From JBHIBA01 sp046758845 (GTDB taxonomy: Bacteria > UBA8248 > JACPRG01 > G963555815), in assembly GCA_046758845.1 (NCBI GenBank), contig JBHIBA010000074.1:1-16497 (forward strand): 16,497 nucleotides of DNA, written 5' to 3'. Below, in pieces: positions 14,415 to 16,497 of the stretch (within the stretch, counting starts at the first letter, position 1; every line of letters begins with the position of its first letter). The position numbers and the translations under genes were made by a program. Under the pieces are notes generated by a model. That model had not been told where the DNA came from. It saw only the letters and a list, made by a program, of their open reading frames with translations, and searched no databases.

Positions 14415-15194
14415 TTACAGCGGGCCGGAGACCCCCCCGTCCTTTCGGATGCGCCAGAAATGGACGATCATCAGCAAGCTGGCGATGATGGGCAGGACGA
14501 TGCAGTGCAAGACATAGAACCGCAACAGCGCGGGAGGCCCGACGAGGGAACCGCCCAGGAGCACCGACCGGGCGTCGTAGCGCGGGGTGACCCCCACCAC
14601 GTCCCCCAGCGGTCCTTCGTGTCCGAGCAGCGGCGTCGCCCGCGCCATGTTCGTTCCGACGGTCACGGCCCAGATCGACAGCTGGTCCCACGGGAGCAAA
14701 TACCCGGTGAAGCTCAGCAGCAGCGTGAAGACCAGCAACAGCACGCCGATCACCCAGTTGAACTCCCGCGGCGGCTTGTAAGAGCCGGTCATGAAGACGC
14801 GGAACATGTGCAGCCATACGGCAATGACCATTGCGTGGGCCGCCCAGCGGTGCATGTTGCGCATGAGCATCCCGAAGGGGGCGTCGAATTCAAGATATTT
14901 GATGTCGGCGTACGCGTATTCGCCCACCGGCCGGTAGTAGAACATCAGGACCACTCCGGTCACCACGGTCACCAGGAACATGAGAAAAGTGATTCCCCCC
15001 ATGCACCAGGTGAAGCGCACCCGCACGGCGTGACGCCGGATCTTGGCGGGATGCAGATGGAGCCAGACGTTGTTGGCCACTTGGAGGACGCGGTTTCGCG
15101 GCGTGTCGGCGTATCCATGCCGGAACATGGACTTCCACACGTAAGAGTCGAGCACCTTCTGACTAAGTTCGTTCAGGCTGGGCAGCTTTGGCAC
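14415..15194 (-). CDS. Cytochrome b6-type subunit (N-terminal half of cytochrome b)
   Basis: This 259-residue, four-helix protein binds the two b hemes. Helix B carries H115 and H129 (MHRWAAH...WLH), helix D carries H230 and H245. The 15-position step in helix D is the cytochrome b6 pattern; mitochondrial-type cytochrome b has 14. C64 in WCMGGITF matches the Cys that in b6f and Bacillus QcrB holds the extra heme c(n) near the inner quinone site. FYYRP, GYLLPWDQLSIWAV and the end HFWRIRKDGG are further family blocks. A stretch around 190-215 (GHEGPLGDVVGVTPRYDARS) is longer than in plant b6. The start is GTG at 15194 with GAGGAA upstream, 10 bases after the Rieske stop. Together with the Rieske and subunit IV genes it forms a quinol:cytochrome c oxidoreductase. 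Confidence 0.95.
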   Translation of the reverse strand: MPKLPSLNELSQKVLDSYVWKSMFRHGYADTPRNRVLQVANNVWLHLHPAKIRRHAVRVRFTWCMGGITFLMFLVTVVTGVVLMFYYRPVGEYAYADIKYLEFDAPFGMLMRNMHRWAAHAMVIAVWLHMFRVFMTGSYKPPREFNWVIGVLLLVFTLLLSFTGYLLPWDQLSIWAVTVGTNMARATPLLGHEGPLGDVVGVTPRYDARSVLLGGSLVGPPALLRFYVLHCIVLPIIASLLMIVHFWRIRKDGGVSGPL

Positions 15195-15204
15195 GAGTCG
15201 TTCC

Positions 15205-15738
15205 TCAACCCTTCAGGGAAGCCTCCAGGTTGCTCCACTGCCCCTTTTCCTGGCGGAACCGTTTCCCTTTGTCGATGACGATTTCGCCATCGGAGCTGAG
15301 GGTGATCTTCAGCCGCTCCAGGGGGCGGGGAGCCGGCCCTTCGAAGTTGATGCCGGTCTTGCGGAAGCCGCTCCCGTGGCAGGGACATTTGAACTTGTTC
15401 TCCGACTCCAGCCACCGGGGGGTGCAGCCCAGGTGCGTACAAATGGCCAGGAGCGCGTAGAATCCCCAATCCTCCCGGACGATCCACACCCGCTTGGAGA
15501 GCTTGAACTTCTCGCTGACCTGTCCCACGACGTAATCTTCGGGTTTTCCCGCTTTGAAGGTTGTGGAGGGTTCGAACAGAACGCGGGGAAACATGAAGCG
15601 CAGGCTGCCCAGCGCGCCGATTCCCAGGGCGAGGAAGAAGCCCCCCCATGCGGCCACCGACAAAAAGTGCCTGCGGGCGAAGGTATCGCGTCCTCTTCGA
15701 AGCCGCGGGACGCGGACCTCTTGGATGTGTTCGGTCAT
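15205..15738 (-). CDS. Rieske iron-sulfur protein of a cytochrome bc/b6f-type complex
   Basis: The protein has 177 residues and is the first gene of the operon. The N-terminus holds a twin-arginine signal, ARRHFLSVAAWGGFFLALGIG (21-41), whose hydrophobic part stays as the membrane anchor. The [2Fe-2S] boxes are CTHLGC (100-105) and CPCHGSG (118-124): C100, H102, C118 and H121 bind the cluster, and C105 with C120 would form the stabilising disulfide. The following GPAPRPL is the usual Pro-rich turn. It passes the first electron of quinol oxidation to the c-type partner, here probably the multiheme cytochrome. Tat export of a folded Rieske protein links it to the tatA-like gene in this window. 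The ATG at 15738 has only a distant GGGAG upstream. The promoter lies at 15960-15987. Confidence 0.96.
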   Translation of the reverse strand: MTEHIQEVRVPRLRRGRDTFARRHFLSVAAWGGFFLALGIGALGSLRFMFPRVLFEPSTTFKAGKPEDYVVGQVSEKFKLSKRVWIVREDWGFYALLAICTHLGCTPRWLESENKFKCPCHGSGFRKTGINFEGPAPRPLERLKITLSSDGEIVIDKGKRFRQEKGQWSNLEASLKG

Positions 15739-15784
15739 GACGCTGAATTTCGCTCCCGTGCGGCGACGTGACTGCGGGCGGTCA

Positions 15785-15800
15785 TGTGATTTTTTTCACA
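15785..15800. promoter_or_regulatory. CRP/FNR-family-like palindrome in the Rieske operon leader
   Basis: TGTGA (15785-15789), six bases (all T on the plus strand) and TCACA (15796-15800) form the exact half-sites and spacing of the CRP consensus. Its centre is about 55 bases before the Rieske ATG but about 160 bases downstream of the predicted transcription start. It could therefore block read-through, serve a second promoter I cannot see, or be only a small RNA hairpin. The call rests on the motif alone. Confidence 0.35.
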
Positions 15801-15959
15801 AGCCCTGCCGGGCCTTCCTCCTGCGGATGGGTTTCATCTCCCTGTCTGCGGCAGGGTATCTGAAAATCGCTGTATGTGTGTCGGGAAGCGGATTTCTCAA
15901 CCGCCGGATGGAAGCGACGAAACCAAACATCCCCCCCGCTTCCGTCTTCTTTCCGCTTA

Positions 15960-15987
15960 AATATACTGGGGGAGATGCCCTTGTCAA
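15960..15987 (-). promoter_or_regulatory. Sigma70-like promoter of the Rieske/cytochrome b operon
   Basis: On the minus strand a perfect TTGACA (15982-15987) and TATATT (15960-15965, five of six to consensus) are 16 bases apart. A start near 15953 would leave a leader of about 215 bases before the Rieske gene. This is the strongest promoter match in the window. Confidence 0.65.
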
Positions 15988-16406
15988 CCCGAAGGGAGGG
16001 TCTGGCGCCCCTGGACGGGAAACAATTCCTCAGGGGGCGACGAAAGGGCGGCCAAGTCTCAATTCAGCGCGGGCGCAGGGTTCTGAAGCGTCCCATGGGC
16101 CGTTCGGGGTTCCGGGGCGAGGCGCCCGCAGCCCCGAAGAGCTGTGAATGATAGGCCGTCCTGGAAGGCCCGAATCAGGGCAGGCGTCCGGGAGGCCGAT
16201 GGCTTTTTGCCTCGGCGCCGTCAGGGTATGCAGCCCTTTTCCTCCTGGGAGCAGGCAGCCCCGGGATGCAGCGCAATCCTCGACGCCTCGCGCCTTCATG
16301 CATTTTTGTCGGGTGGAGCGCCTAAAGCCAGCCGGCCTGCGCCGCTGACCCTTGGTGCTTTAGCATCCCGTATTCGTTCCTCGGCAGGCCACGTTATCAG
16401 GTAGAC
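15988..16406. other. Intergenic stretch without a supported gene
   Basis: Open frames exist on both strands (for example plus 16144-16404 and minus 16030-16299). They lack ribosome sites and have Arg/Pro/Ser-rich, low-structure translations, so I do not call them. A hairpin with a T5 loop lies at 16195-16216 (GCCGA-T-GGC against GCC-TCGGC). A longer-range inverted repeat GTATTCG (16370-16376) and CGAATAC (16412-16418) spans the edge of this stretch. No tRNA fold or riboswitch core was recognised. Confidence 0.4.
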
Positions 16407-16496
16407 TCAACCGAATACCATCTCCGGGCAGTCGGCCCACGGGTCAGCCCCCGGTAGGCAGCCTTCACCAGCATCGCCGCCACCACCGCCACCGCC
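16407..16496 (-). CDS. Possible C-terminal end of a glycine-rich protein, cut by the window edge
   Basis: On the minus strand an open frame enters from the right edge and stops at TGA (16407-16409). Its 29 residues read seven Gly, then DAGEGCLPGADPWADCPEMVFG. A Gly run followed by an ordered-looking tail with two Cys would suit the end of a secreted or membrane protein. Alternatively the CCG/CCA-rich repeat at the edge is non-coding. I cannot name a family, and the upstream sequence is outside the window. Confidence 0.25.
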   Translation of the reverse strand, partial: GGGGGGGDAGEGCLPGADPWADCPEMVFG

Positions 16497-16497
16497 G

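Noticed and set aside
15796..15928. A possible 44-codon leader peptide (MFGFVASIRR...) in the Rieske operon leader
   Set aside because: The ATG has only a G-run directly in front of it with no usable spacing, and the peptide has no hydrophobic, repeat or attenuator-like feature.
16030..16404. Overlapping open frames on both strands near the right end
   Set aside because: There are no ribosome sites, the translations are Arg/Pro/Ser-rich, and the frames oppose each other; this looks like non-coding GC-rich DNA.
16370..16418. The inverted repeat GTATTCG/CGAATAC as a tRNA or riboswitch stem
   Set aside because: The 35-base interior contains no tRNA arms or known riboswitch core, and a 7-base repeat at this distance can arise by chance.

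Overview
The window is GC-rich, densely coding bacterial chromosome. A TatA-type protein, a Rieske protein with a twin-arginine signal, secreted c-type cytochromes and a bactofilin together suggest a Gram-negative-type bacterium with a quinol-oxidising respiratory chain. The gene mix would fit a deep-branching lineage such as Methylomirabilota (NC10), Nitrospirota or Desulfobacterota-like groups. That placement is inference and cannot be settled from this sequence. I see no mobile elements, CRISPR arrays, tRNA or rRNA genes.

Left block (about 56-8939, all minus strand). In transcription order it holds hemW (radical-SAM heme chaperone), an alanine/serine-glyoxylate-type aminotransferase, a tatA-like gene, a plain moeA, a second MoeA fused to a periplasmic-binding-protein-like domain, an exported bifunctional-nuclease-domain protein with a PDZ domain, a low-molecular-weight tyrosine phosphatase fused to homoserine kinase, and YjbQ. 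From the second MoeA to YjbQ the genes are tightly packed, with gaps of 7 and about 50-80 bases and one 4-base overlap. The block covers molybdenum cofactor insertion, threonine synthesis, protein export and possibly thiamine phosphate supply. Good sigma70-like promoters sit in front of hemW and in front of the aminotransferase.

Middle (8940-10738). A divergent control region carries opposed promoters and two hairpins. It is followed on the plus strand by a bactofilin and a methyltransferase-like protein of unknown function. The methyltransferase-like gene converges on the respiratory operon across an inverted repeat.

Right block (10739-15990, minus strand). A TTGACA/TATATT promoter and a leader of about 215 bases precede a four-gene operon: Rieske iron-sulfur protein, cytochrome b6-type subunit, enlarged subunit IV, and an 889-residue cytochrome with eight CXXCH heme sites. 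This is a b6f/Bacillus-type split cytochrome b complex. The cytochrome b carries the conserved Cys that binds the extra heme c(n) in b6f, and its helix D histidines are 15 positions apart as in b6. No cytochrome f or c1 gene is present, and the multiheme cytochrome is the likely electron-accepting subunit. It is built from a membrane anchor, a long coiled coil, a three-heme part, five single-heme repeats and a tail of 12 glutamates.

The last 500 bases or so hold no gene I can support apart from a short glycine-rich frame running off the right edge. The most unusual items are the phosphatase-homoserine kinase fusion, the eight-heme coiled-coil cytochrome of the b6f-like operon, and the exported nuclease-domain/PDZ protein tied to the MoeA fusion gene.
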